From positions 1-41,517 of the forward strand of contig REEN01000039.1 of NCBI GenBank assembly GCA_007695015.1: a DNA stretch of 41,517 nucleotides, given 5' to 3'. The first letter of the stretch is position 1. The number at the start of each line of letters is the position of its first letter. A program made the position numbers and the translations under genes. The stretch comes from Marinilabiliales bacterium (lineage in GTDB: Bacteria > Bacteroidota > Bacteroidia > Bacteroidales > PUMT01). Of the stretch, positions 34,430-41,517 are shown one piece after another. The notes below the pieces were generated by a model. That model did no database searches and was not told the origin of the DNA. It saw nothing but the letters and a program-made list of their open reading frames with translations.

Positions 34430-34984
34430 CTACAACCCGATATCATCGCTTATCTCTTTCATGGCATTTACAGCCAGTTCGGCAAATTCAGGCAACGGAA
34501 CGCCGATCTTTTCGCACTCCATGATGTGATCACGGTTTACCGAGGCAGCAAAGGCTTTTTCCTTCATTCTTTTTACCACGGACTTTGGTTTGACCGAAGC
34601 TATCTTCCGGTCGGGATAGACCAGAGCAGTGGCATAAACAAGTCCGGTAACCGTCTCTCCTGCTGCAAGGGCATGCTGGAAAAGAGTGCTCCTCTCTTTT
34701 TTTGAAGCCTTCTCGTTATGCATGGTTATCGCATCGATAATTTCAGGATCAAGACTGTAATCTTTGAGGATATTACGGGCCTCAAGTGCATGCCTTTCAG
34801 GGTCGGCATTGGTAACCTCAACATCAATATCATGCAGCAGTCCCGCAAGTCCCCATTTATCTGCATCCTCGCCCAACCTTTGAGCCAGGGCACGCATCAC
34901 CGCTTCCGATGCCAGGCAGTGAATACGCATTTTCTCATCTTTTACATGCTGTTTTAGCAATTCGAATGCACTTTCCCTGTCCAT
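34430..34984 (-). CDS. HD-domain protein (putative phosphohydrolase)
   Basis: This 184-residue soluble protein has the HD metal-site pattern: His22 (RIHCLASE), His51-Asp52 (LLHDIDVE), and a later acidic/His region (AITMHNE). The C-terminal part (KSVVKRMKEKAFAASVNRDHI) is typical of a conserved bacterial subgroup annotated as HDIG-type hydrolases. The substrate is unknown; a nucleotide or phosphate ester is plausible. It is divergent from the M16 peptidase gene. Confidence 0.85.
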   Translation of the reverse strand: MDRESAFELLKQHVKDEKMRIHCLASEAVMRALAQRLGEDADKWGLAGLLHDIDVEVTNADPERHALEARNILKDYSLDPEIIDAITMHNEKASKKERSTLFQHALAAGETVTGLVYATALVYPDRKIASVKPKSVVKRMKEKAFAASVNRDHIMECEKIGVPLPEFAELAVNAMKEISDDIGL

Positions 34985-35091
34985 AATATATTATATAATC
35001 CAACAACAGATGAATTTTAATCACGATAAAAATAGTACGTATGGACCATAAAAAAAAATTGCGTTTCTGCTTGAAGATGCAAAACTGTATA

Positions 35092-35099
35092 TAAATTTG
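35092..35099 (+). promoter_or_regulatory. Possible -7 box (TAAATTTG) just before the M16 peptidase ATG
   Basis: TAAATTTG ends 6 nt before the ATG at 35106. A TTG lies 18 nt upstream of the box, close to the expected spacing. If real, transcription begins at or within a few bases of the start codon, giving a leaderless or nearly leaderless mRNA. Confidence 0.42.
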
Positions 35100-35105
35100 C
35101 GCCTT

Positions 35106-36326
35106 ATGACATTTCATACTCACGAATTTGACAACGGGATCAGGATCATACACTTCAGGGTGCCTTCACAGGTTGCTCATTGCGGACTGTATATCAATGC
35201 GGGGTCGAGGGATGAGGAGCCAGGAGAGCATGGCATTGCACATTTCATTGAGCATCTTTTCTTTAAGGGCACCAAGAAGAGGAGAGCCCACCATATTATA
35301 AGCAGGCTTGAGGCCGTCGGAGGAGAGATAAATGCATATACAGGCAAAGAGGAGACCTGCATATATTCATCTTTTATGCGTGAAGACTTTGAAAGATCCC
35401 TGGAACTTATATGTGACATGACCTTTCATTCGGTCTTTCCTGAAAAAGAGCTTAACAGGGAAAAACAGGTCATCATAGATGAGATACTGTCATATATGGA
35501 TAACCCGGCAGAGCAGATATTTGATGACTTTGAGGAGATCGTATTCTGCAATGACCCTATAGGCCGCAACATACTCGGCACTCCGAAACATCTGATGAAA
35601 TTTAACAGGGATGACATTATCAGGTTTATGAATAATAACTACCGGACCGACCAGATGGTCTTCGCTTCCGTTGGCGACCATGATTTCAACTCTGTTCTCA
35701 GGTATGCCAGAAAACATCTTGAGCCGGTAACCGCAAACAGGAAAGCCAGGATCCGCCAAAAGCACAACACCTATCACCCTGCATCAAGAATACTCAGCAG
35801 GAAAACCCACCAGGTGCACTTCATTACCGGCAAACGGGCATTCAACATGTATGACGGGAAAAGGATGACGATGGTAGTGCTGAATAATATCCTGGGTGGA
35901 CCCGGCATGAGTGCCAGGCTTAACCAGGCCCTCAGGGAGAGGAGCGGATTTGCATATAATGTTGAATCACACTACACCGCATGGTCCGACACTGGCATTT
36001 TCAATGTATACTTCGGATGCGACAGGGATAAAACTGACAGATGCCGGCATCTGTTAAGAAAGGAGTTCTCTGCCCTGAGAAACAAAAGGCTGAGTCCGGT
36101 TCAGCTTAACCGGGCAAAGCGGCAGCTGAAAGGACAACTGGCAATCGGCTGGGAAAGCAGGGAGAATCTTATGATGGCTATAGGCAAGAGCTACCTTCTT
36201 TTCAACCGGGTTGATACGGTGGAGGAGGTATACCGGAAAATTGATGCTGTAACTGCCATGGATATTATGGATGTTGCCAATTATATACTGGACCCGGGAT
36301 CACTCTCTGAACTTGTTTACACCTGA
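35106..36326 (+). CDS. M16-family zinc metallopeptidase
   Basis: This 406-residue protein has the inverted zinc motif HFIEH (His46, Glu49, His50) and the third ligand Glu126 in REKQVIIDEI, so the active site looks complete. An RxxxxY-type C-terminal region (ALRERSGFAYNVES) supports the processing-peptidase-like subgroup found in many bacteria. No signal peptide is seen, so it probably acts in the cytoplasm. The ATG at 35106 is the first; a TTG at 35097 falls in the possible promoter box. The downstream methyltransferase frame touches its stop (TGATG). Confidence 0.9.
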   Translation: MTFHTHEFDNGIRIIHFRVPSQVAHCGLYINAGSRDEEPGEHGIAHFIEHLFFKGTKKRRAHHIISRLEAVGGEINAYTGKEETCIYSSFMREDFERSLELICDMTFHSVFPEKELNREKQVIIDEILSYMDNPAEQIFDDFEEIVFCNDPIGRNILGTPKHLMKFNRDDIIRFMNNNYRTDQMVFASVGDHDFNSVLRYARKHLEPVTANRKARIRQKHNTYHPASRILSRKTHQVHFITGKRAFNMYDGKRMTMVVLNNILGGPGMSARLNQALRERSGFAYNVESHYTAWSDTGIFNVYFGCDRDKTDRCRHLLRKEFSALRNKRLSPVQLNRAKRQLKGQLAIGWESRENLMMAIGKSYLLFNRVDTVEEVYRKIDAVTAMDIMDVANYILDPGSLSELVYT

Positions 36327-36403
36327 TGCCGGCTATTCTGGCAGGATTATGCTGCCACGGTGCAAAACCTGACCAATATTATATAACATTAAAAGCTGTA
36401 ACC

Positions 36404-37048
36404 ATGTCATCAGATCATGAGCAAAACAGAGAAAAATATATCATTGCCCACTCAACACCTGAAGATCCGTTGCTTTCAGGACTTAACAGGGAGACACACC
36501 TGAAGTTGCTTAACCCTGAGATGCTCTCAGGGCACTACCAGGGAAAGCTCCTTGAAATGATCAGCCTTATGATCGCCCCGTCAAGAATTCTGGAAATCGG
36601 CACCTACTCCGGGTACTCAGCCATATGCCTTGCAAGGGGACTTGGTGAAACAGGTGAGCTTCATACTATCGAGAAAAATGATGAGATAAGGGATTTTGCA
36701 TTGAAATACATTAGGGAGACGGGCCTTGAGAACCGTATAATAATGCATACCGGCGACGCACTGGAAATAATTCCGTCGCTGACCGGGCCGTTTGATCTGG
36801 TTTTTATTGACGGTGACAAATCGGAATATATCCGGTATTACGACCTTGCTTTCCCGAAGGTCAGAAAAGGCGGAATAATAATTGCCGACAATGTATTATG
36901 GTACAACAAGGTTTACAAACCCGAATTCATAAATGATGAATTTACACGTTACATGTATGAGTTCAACAGGAAGATTGCAAATGACACCCGAGTTGAGAAC
37001 CTGTTATTGCCTGTCAGGGACGGACTTATGATTATAAGGAAAAAATAG
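36404..37048 (+). CDS. SAM-dependent O-methyltransferase (COMT-like family)
   Basis: This 214-residue protein has the class I methyltransferase motifs: LEIGTYSGYSAICLA (motif I, about 63-77), the acidic motif II in LHTIEKND, and FDLVFIDGDKSEY with metal-binding Asp residues, followed by IIADNVLW. This is the cation-dependent catechol-type O-methyltransferase family. The acceptor is unknown. The ATG at 36404 gives the usual family N-terminus; a frame opening at 36326 overlaps the peptidase stop (TGATG) and would add 26 unrecognised residues, so it stays an alternative. Confidence 0.88.
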   Translation: MSSDHEQNREKYIIAHSTPEDPLLSGLNRETHLKLLNPEMLSGHYQGKLLEMISLMIAPSRILEIGTYSGYSAICLARGLGETGELHTIEKNDEIRDFALKYIRETGLENRIIMHTGDALEIIPSLTGPFDLVFIDGDKSEYIRYYDLAFPKVRKGGIIIADNVLWYNKVYKPEFINDEFTRYMYEFNRKIANDTRVENLLLPVRDGLMIIRKK

Positions 37049-37153
37049 CCCCCGTTACCCCGGCAATAAAACTTTTTTTTGTTTTATTTGTTACTGTTAA
37101 TAGTTATACACGGCGATCTAAAAAAAAACCTTCATATCCAGCCGCTACTTGCC

Positions 37154-37194
37154 CATTTTGTGCGTTCGTAGAACAGATAACGTTCACCCGGAAC
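37154..37194. promoter_or_regulatory. Candidate operator upstream of the CarH-like gene
   Basis: CATTTTGTGC (37154-37163) is followed by two dyads with GTTC/GAAC arms: 37164-37174 (3-nt spacer) and 37182-37194 (5-nt spacer). The same 10-mer recurs at 38405-38414 inside the sigma-factor promoter. These features end 49 bp before the regulator's ATG, fitting self-regulation. The roles are inferred from position. Confidence 0.4.
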
Positions 37195-37242
37195 ATGAAT
37201 ATGTGCATTTTTACAACTAAAAACATTAACAAATAAGAATAT

Positions 37243-38127
37243 ATGGCCAGCTATTCAATAAAAGACCTTGAGGAGCTTTCCGGAATAAAAGCCCATACAA
37301 TAAGAATATGGGAAAAAAGGTATGGTATAGTGGTTCCGGCCCGGACAGATACAAATATCAGGCTGTACAGTGACAATGACCTTAAAAAACTTCTCAACAT
37401 TTCCATACTTAACAGGTACGGATTGAAAATATCACATCTTGCCCGGATGGACGAGGAGGAGCTTAAAGATAAGGTGATTCACATATCAAGGGAATCCACA
37501 GACACCGGATTGCAAATAGAGAACCTGATTATATCAATGCTTGAACTGGATGAGTGGAAGTTCGACAAGATACTGAACGATACTATAATAAAACTAGGCT
37601 TTGAAGATACCCTGGTGCGACTAATGCATCCGTTTTTTGAAAAGATCGGGTTGCTGTGGCAAACCGGATCTATCAATCCCGCCCAGGAACACTTTGTATC
37701 AAATCTTCTCCGCCAGAAACTGATCGTTGCAATTGATGGCCAGGCGCCTGTACAACGCGACAATCCGGTCAACTTCATACTTTTTCTTCACGAAAGTGAA
37801 TTTCATGAGCTGGGGCTCCTTTTCTACTCATATCTGCTGAAAAAGAACGGCATTAAGGTAATATATCTGGGACAGGCCGTTCCCTTTGATGATCTTGAGA
37901 AGATCACAAAGATCCAGAAAGCGGAGTATTTCCTCACATCCTTCACAACAGGAATTACTGAAGGAAACCTTGTAAAATATCTTCAGAACCTGTCATCGTC
38001 CTTCCCGAACCACAGGATTTTGTATACCGGACTGCAAACGGCAAAAATAAACGGGAGCCTTCCCCAAAATCTTGTCAAAATTGAATCGGTAACCCATTTC
38101 AGGCAGTACATAGGCTCAATCCGCTAG
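37243..38127 (+). CDS. MerR-family regulator with B12-binding domain, CarH-like photoreceptor
   Basis: This 294-residue protein has an N-terminal MerR winged helix (YSIKDLEELSGIKAHTIRIWEKRYG, about 4-28; RLYSDNDLKKL), a helical bundle (about 85-165) and a cobalamin-binding Rossmann domain. The bundle carries Trp139 followed by nine residues and Glu149-His150, the Wx9EH pattern of CarH photoreceptors. The B12 domain has ExHxxG with ligand His188 (Glu186 in place of the usual Asp). In CarH, adenosylcobalamin drives tetramer formation and DNA binding in the dark, and light breaks it. Light-sensing here is inferred from conserved residues. The neighbouring ECF sigma gene is the likely target. Confidence 0.88.
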   Translation: MASYSIKDLEELSGIKAHTIRIWEKRYGIVVPARTDTNIRLYSDNDLKKLLNISILNRYGLKISHLARMDEEELKDKVIHISRESTDTGLQIENLIISMLELDEWKFDKILNDTIIKLGFEDTLVRLMHPFFEKIGLLWQTGSINPAQEHFVSNLLRQKLIVAIDGQAPVQRDNPVNFILFLHESEFHELGLLFYSYLLKKNGIKVIYLGQAVPFDDLEKITKIQKAEYFLTSFTTGITEGNLVKYLQNLSSSFPNHRILYTGLQTAKINGSLPQNLVKIESVTHFRQYIGSIR

Positions 38128-38169
38128 AGTATCAGCCCTCCTGGCCACTTACAAGCGCGCATTACCCAT

Positions 38170-38195
38170 CCGGGCAAGATAATATTGCTTGCCGG
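38170..38195 (+). terminator. Weak hairpin after the CarH-like gene
   Basis: CCGGGCAAG and CTTGCCGG pair with one bulge around a 9-nt loop. No T tract follows, so it may be only a weak terminator or an RNA-stabilising hairpin. Confidence 0.3.
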
Positions 38196-38233
38196 TAAAA
38201 CTTATATTGCCCCGGTTTCCCTTTAACAATTAG

Positions 38234-38257
38234 CTGATATAAGGGGCCCCTGATATA
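38234..38257. repeat. CTGATATA direct repeat around a GC palindrome
   Basis: CTGATATA occurs at 38234-38241 and 38250-38257, a 16-bp period, flanking the perfect palindrome AGGGGCCCCT (38242-38251). It sits in otherwise AT-rich DNA about 140 bp before the sigma promoter and could be a binding site. Confidence 0.45.
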
Positions 38258-38391
38258 CGCATGCCCAAACCTTTGTTCATTTTTTCTTGTTTTCTATTAA
38301 TCATATTGTTATTTTAAATCATTCTATTTTACTTTTATGCAGTCATTTACAGCTTATTTAACATTTATTTAGACTTTTTCTTATTAAAACA

Positions 38392-38423
38392 TTTGGACAC
38401 TGTTCATTTTGTGCTTATATTTG
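38392..38423 (+). promoter_or_regulatory. Bacteroidetes-type promoter of the sigma-factor gene
   Basis: TTTG (38392-38395) and TATATTTG (38416-38423) are separated by 20 nt, an excellent consensus match. The spacer contains CATTTTGTGC (38405-38414), also found upstream of the CarH-like gene. MerR-family proteins often bind in promoter spacers, so this is a plausible control point. The leader would be about 28 nt. Confidence 0.75.
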
Positions 38424-38455
38424 TTAAACATTTATAACCTAAAATCTGAACAACA

Positions 38456-38971
38456 ATGACTGCAATAGAATTCAACCATCAGCTCGTAACCCTCGAGAAA
38501 AATCTTGAAAGGTTTGCATACAGCCTTACATCCAACCATGAAGATGCAAGGGACCTTGTTCAGGAAACATTTCTAAAGGCATTAACATACAGGGAACAAT
38601 TTACAGACCAGTCTAATTTAAAAGCCTGGACATTCACTATTTTGAAGAACACTTTCATAAATAATTACAGGAAGGCTGTAAAACAGAATACGACGTTTGA
38701 CAACACAAAAGATTTGTACTTTCTAAATAAAGCCGGCGATTCGGCCGACTCAAAACCTGAAGGTAACATCTCACTCGAAGAGATCAACAGAAAAGTCGAA
38801 GAACTTGATGACGAGTTTAAAATCCCATTCAAAATGCATACTTCAGGCTACAAGTACAAGGAGATCGCCGAAGAGATGGATCTGAACATAGGGACCGTAA
38901 AGAGCAGAATATTCTTCAGCAGGAAAAAGCTGATGAAGGCACTCGAAGATTACAATCCCGTCAATCAATGA
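38456..38971 (+). CDS. ECF-type RNA polymerase sigma-70 factor
   Basis: This 171-residue sigma factor has region 2 (about 18-85, with SNHEDARDLVQETFLKAL and SNLKAWTFTILKNTFINNYR) and region 4 (about 110-165, with YKYKEIAEEMDLNIGTVKSRIFFSRKKL). No anti-sigma gene follows. As I recall, a CarH/LitR-type MerR gene next to such a sigma gene is seen in other Bacteroidetes beside carotenoid genes, where the pair may form a light-response module. Here no crt gene is in the window. Its consensus promoter overlaps a candidate operator. It is convergent with the DUF4783 gene. Confidence 0.93.
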   Translation: MTAIEFNHQLVTLEKNLERFAYSLTSNHEDARDLVQETFLKALTYREQFTDQSNLKAWTFTILKNTFINNYRKAVKQNTTFDNTKDLYFLNKAGDSADSKPEGNISLEEINRKVEELDDEFKIPFKMHTSGYKYKEIAEEMDLNIGTVKSRIFFSRKKLMKALEDYNPVNQ

Positions 38972-39049
38972 ATTAGCATATAACTGAGTTCACTTACTGA
39001 ATAATCAAGGCACATTAGTTTTTGTGCAGACATACCTTCAAGAAGCCTT

Positions 39050-39087
39050 TTAAAAACAGCACCCGTATCCATAAAATGGAGCGGGTG
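39050..39087 (-). terminator. Rho-independent terminator of the DUF4783 gene
   Basis: CACCCG-TA-TCCAT, loop AAA, ATGGA-G-CGGGTG form a strong hairpin at 39060-39087. On the minus strand it is followed by CTGTTTTTAAAA, a T tract, so it should end the transcript of the DUF4783 gene. On the plus strand it may also help end the sigma-factor transcript. Confidence 0.7.
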
Positions 39088-39116
39088 TATGATTTTGTGC
39101 CTGCAGGAAATCCTGT

Positions 39117-39530
39117 TTAAGGAGATTCCTCTGCACGTTCAATCCTGAGGAGATGTATAAGCGGCGTTCCATCGGTAACCTTCAGTAGAAAATATATCCT
39201 GAAATCGCCTTTTTCCGTTTCCAGGCTGCCGATGCCATATCTTGATATTTCCTTGCCGCCCTTGTGGAGATATTCAAATTTAACCGGCTTATGTTCGGAA
39301 AAGAAATCCCTGAGTATAAGTTCGGCCTGAGATTTGCTGTATACATCTTCGTGATCCGGAACAACCAGTTCAATATTATTATTGAAATGACGTGCAAGGT
39401 TCCGCGAATGTCCCTTGCTGAAAGCCTCTGCAATGCCTTCGGGAAGCTCACGCGTTACGGTTGCACCGGTTAGAAATGCAGTCAGCAGAAACAAGGTAAT
39501 AACCAGGGGGGGCCTGTTTAAAGTTGACAT
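39117..39530 (-). CDS. DUF4783 family exported protein
   Basis: This 137-residue protein has a signal peptide (about 9-25) and a compact domain of the NTF2-like DUF4783 type found in Bacteroidetes (LARHFNNNIELVVP, AELILRDFFSEHKPVKFEYLHKGG, and a C-terminal RIYFLLK strand). No catalytic residues are known for the family. Placement near rlmH is typical for the phylum. It is divergent from rlmH with a 155-bp region between them, and a terminator follows its stop. Confidence 0.82.
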   Translation of the reverse strand: MSTLNRPPLVITLFLLTAFLTGATVTRELPEGIAEAFSKGHSRNLARHFNNNIELVVPDHEDVYSKSQAELILRDFFSEHKPVKFEYLHKGGKEISRYGIGSLETEKGDFRIYFLLKVTDGTPLIHLLRIERAEESP

Positions 39531-39685
39531 TTCTCAAGGAATTAATCTGTTAATTAAAAAGTCATCAGACAAAGCTTGTATATTTGTAACCTTTACATAA
39601 CAACAAAAAATAAGCCAATCATTCATTCTGAAATGTTAATGTGAAAAATTATTTGCAATATAATAATTTCAACCTCATTTAGAAA

Positions 39686-40147
39686 ATGAAGATAACCCTT
39701 GTTTTTACGGGCAGGACTGAAGAAAAGTACATCAGCGAGGGTATAGATATTTATATTGACCGTCTAAAGCACTACATTCCGGTCGAAATCAAAATAGCTG
39801 AAACACCCGGCAAAAAGCGCCGCTCACGTAAAGGAAGTCTGATTATGACTGAACCGGTCCGGCAACCGGGTTCATCGTTACTGATGATACTTGACGAAAA
39901 GGGTAAAAAGTTCAACTCTGTCGAATTTTCAAAATTGATAGAATCAGCCATGACTGCGGGTTATAAAGAATTGGTCTTTTACACAGGAGGAGCCTGGGGA
40001 TTTCCGGAAAAAACCTTTGAGAAGGCAGACCGGGTAATATCCCTGTCGGATATGACGTTCACACACCAGATGGTAAGGCTGATCCTGGTTGAACAGATAT
40101 ACAGGGCAATGACAATAATAAGGGGAGAACCCTACCATCATCAGTGA
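39686..40147 (+). CDS. rlmH: 23S rRNA (pseudouridine1915-N3)-methyltransferase RlmH
   Basis: This 153-residue SPOUT methyltransferase methylates pseudouridine 1915 in helix 69 of 23S rRNA, in the assembled 70S ribosome. It shows LDEKGK (69-74), the SAM-binding knot GGAWGFP (101-107) and the C-terminal SLSDMTFTHQMVRLILVEQIYRA region, ending PYHHQ. The length fits the usual 155. A TATATTTG at 39579-39586 could be its -7 box but has no matching -33 element. A large membrane protein gene starts 27 nt after its stop. Confidence 0.97.
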   Translation: MKITLVFTGRTEEKYISEGIDIYIDRLKHYIPVEIKIAETPGKKRRSRKGSLIMTEPVRQPGSSLLMILDEKGKKFNSVEFSKLIESAMTAGYKELVFYTGGAWGFPEKTFEKADRVISLSDMTFTHQMVRLILVEQIYRAMTIIRGEPYHHQ

Positions 40148-40174
40148 CAAAAATCCGGGAAAAGTGCATAACAG

Positions 40175-41517
40175 ATGCAAACAACGGGAAACATATTGCG
40201 AAACTACCGGCTGCTCCTCCTGGCGTTGCTGCTTATTGCCTGTGGTACTGTAATTGATATCAACAGGCACGTCCTGGATGAAAAACGGATCAATTCCAAA
40301 CATTTCCAGTCAGTACTGGATGCCAAATTCAGGACGGCAACAGAAATCCTGGAAACTGCAGGGCAAAGAATGAATTCAGGCAATCCGGACCGGTTTATTA
40401 GCGAATATGCTGAAGAGTATTATGGGGTATACCGTAATGACGGGCTGGTAATACTTGGTTACAGGGAGGGAAATCTTGTTTTCTGGAACAGCAATGTCCT
40501 TCCTGTTGACCTTAACCGGGTACCCGAATGGAAGCAGAATGAGCTGGTTAATCCAGGAAACGGCTGGTATGTGGTGATCAGGCATCAATTGAATGACACC
40601 ATCAATCTCCTGGGGCTGATATTGATCCGGCATGATTATATTTTTGAGAATGAATTCCTTGTAAATGACTTTCATGATGATTTCAGAATTTATCCCGAAG
40701 CTGAACTGAGTAAGAAAAAAGAGGACGGACATCCCGTTTATTCCCCTTCAGGAGATTTTCTGTTCTCCATTTCCCCGCCCTCCTCTCCACCTCATGCCAA
40801 TACATTCGCAATCATCTCATGCTGCCTTTATTCAGCAGGCATCATATTATTATTTCTCTTTCTCCACAAAAGCTTCAGCCGCAGGAGATCAGTTTCAAAT
40901 GCATCAAAAAACTCGTTGCTTTTGCTGACCATAATTGTTTTAGTGACACTGAGACTTGGAATGCTTGAAACGGGATTTCCGCAACTCTTCAGGGAGTTCT
41001 CAATCTTTCAGCCCCACCTGTATGCAAAGTCTTCCCTGTTTCCTTCCCTTGGAGATCTTCTGGTGAATACTGCCCTGATATTTTTTATATCTATTTTCTT
41101 TACTTCTCATTTCAGTATTATTGACAGGGAAACCAGACCATCCAGAGCCAGGAGCCTGACGTGGGTTATTGCCCTCTCCCTGTTTCTTTCAGGATTCATG
41201 TTTCTTTTTCATTACATATTTTCCGGACTTATATTTAATTCAAACATTCAGCTTGAGGTCCATAATTTCTTCTATCTTAACCGTTACAGCCTGGTCGCAT
41301 ACCTTACACTTGCAATGCTTCTGGGTTCATTGGTTTTGTTTACTGACAAGGTCGTTTTTCTTGCATCAACACTTGTAGGATTCAAGACATTCCTGGCAAT
41401 ATTTCTGATGTCATTTGCCGGGGGGTTTGTCGTCTACAGGATGCTTGGCGGGCAGACAAACACATATGCGTTGTCATTTTTTATTGTACTATCCCTCAGC
41501 ATGACAGGCATACGATA
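40175..41517 (+). CDS. Large multi-pass membrane protein, N-terminal part (possible sensor histidine kinase)
   Basis: An open frame from ATG 40175 runs to the window end with no stop, encoding at least 447 residues. A first membrane helix (about 11-27) is followed by a soluble domain (about 30-205) that should be outside the cytoplasm, with FHDDFRIYPEAELS near 166-179. Seven or so further helices follow (first about 210-231). This layout, with an extracytoplasmic domain and several later helices, resembles N-termini of large Bacteroidetes sensor kinases, but no kinase or other catalytic domain is in the visible part. It starts 27 nt after rlmH. The family call is tentative; the existence of the gene is well supported by its long uninterrupted frame. 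Confidence 0.7.
   Translation, partial: MQTTGNILRNYRLLLLALLLIACGTVIDINRHVLDEKRINSKHFQSVLDAKFRTATEILETAGQRMNSGNPDRFISEYAEEYYGVYRNDGLVILGYREGNLVFWNSNVLPVDLNRVPEWKQNELVNPGNGWYVVIRHQLNDTINLLGLILIRHDYIFENEFLVNDFHDDFRIYPEAELSKKKEDGHPVYSPSGDFLFSISPPSSPPHANTFAIISCCLYSAGIILLFLFLHKSFSRRRSVSNASKNSLLLLTIIVLVTLRLGMLETGFPQLFREFSIFQPHLYAKSSLFPSLGDLLVNTALIFFISIFFTSHFSIIDRETRPSRARSLTWVIALSLFLSGFMFLFHYIFSGLIFNSNIQLEVHNFFYLNRYSLVAYLTLAMLLGSLVLFTDKVVFLASTLVGFKTFLAIFLMSFAGGFVVYRMLGGQTNTYALSFFIVLSLSMTGIR

Larger units (their letters stand above)
38128..38455. other. 328-bp region between the CarH-like and sigma genes
   Basis: This AT-rich region contains a hairpin, a direct repeat and the sigma-factor promoter, listed separately. 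I see no coding sequence. TGTTCATTTT also appears twice, near 38274 and at 38401-38410. Confidence 0.6.

Noticed and set aside
37065-37088. AATAAAAC-T8-GTTTTATT hairpin after the methyltransferase as a terminator.
   Set aside because: The stem is nearly all A-T and the T tract lies in the loop, so it is unlikely to be stable or to work as a standard terminator.

Overview
The window looks like chromosomal DNA of a Bacteroidetes bacterium, probably a Bacteroidales or Marinilabiliales relative. The signs are a complete Na+-pumping NQR operon with apbE, a type IX secretion plug protein (DUF5103), a DUF4783 gene next to rlmH, a fused E1 alpha/beta 2-oxoacid dehydrogenase, stand-alone LytTR regulators, generally weak Shine-Dalgarno sequences, and two promoters that match the Bacteroidetes TTTG-N19/20-TAnnTTTG consensus. 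I see no rRNA, tRNA, CRISPR array, insertion sequence or prophage.

Layout. 1-4.2 kb: outer-membrane-like protein, S41 peptidase lipoprotein, alpha/beta hydrolase and a Tat-exported Gfo/Idh/MocA protein, all on +. 4.2-5.8 kb: membrane protein and tocopherol-cyclase-like protein on -. 6.2-7.2 kb: DJ-1/PfpI lipoprotein, a GC-rich 60-bp tandem repeat and a terminator. 7.2-16.7 kb: an alpha-glucan/trehalose cluster (glgX, treZ, a treY-malQ fusion) followed by a K+-channel-like gene with a zinc-ribbon tail. 16.7-19.0 kb: exported class I amidotransferase-like protein and two LytTR regulators with a duplicated 41-nt element between them. 19.5-22.6 kb: beta-lactamase-family hydrolase and NhaC antiporter. 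22.7-25.1 kb: E1 fusion on -. 25.2-25.8 kb: two small paralogous membrane proteins, one with the NqrM (DUF539) cysteine pattern. 25.9-32.8 kb: nqrABCDEF-apbE on -. 33-37 kb: T9SS plug, HD-domain protein, M16 peptidase, O-methyltransferase. 37.2-39 kb: a CarH-like MerR/B12 regulator and an ECF sigma factor. 39.1 kb to end: DUF4783, rlmH and the start of a large multi-pass membrane protein cut by the window edge.

How the parts fit. GlgX debranches glycogen, TreY/TreZ turn the resulting maltodextrins into trehalose, and the fused MalQ can rebuild chains from short stubs. NqrA-F pumps Na+ during NADH oxidation; ApbE attaches FMN to NqrB and NqrC, and NqrM-like proteins are expected to help load its iron centre. 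NhaC uses Na+/H+ exchange. The strongest leads for new biology are the CarH-like regulator plus sigma factor with shared upstream motifs and no carotenoid genes in view, the intact/degenerate NqrM-like pair, the TreY-MalQ fusion, the zinc-ribbon channel, and the duplicated element between the LytTR genes.
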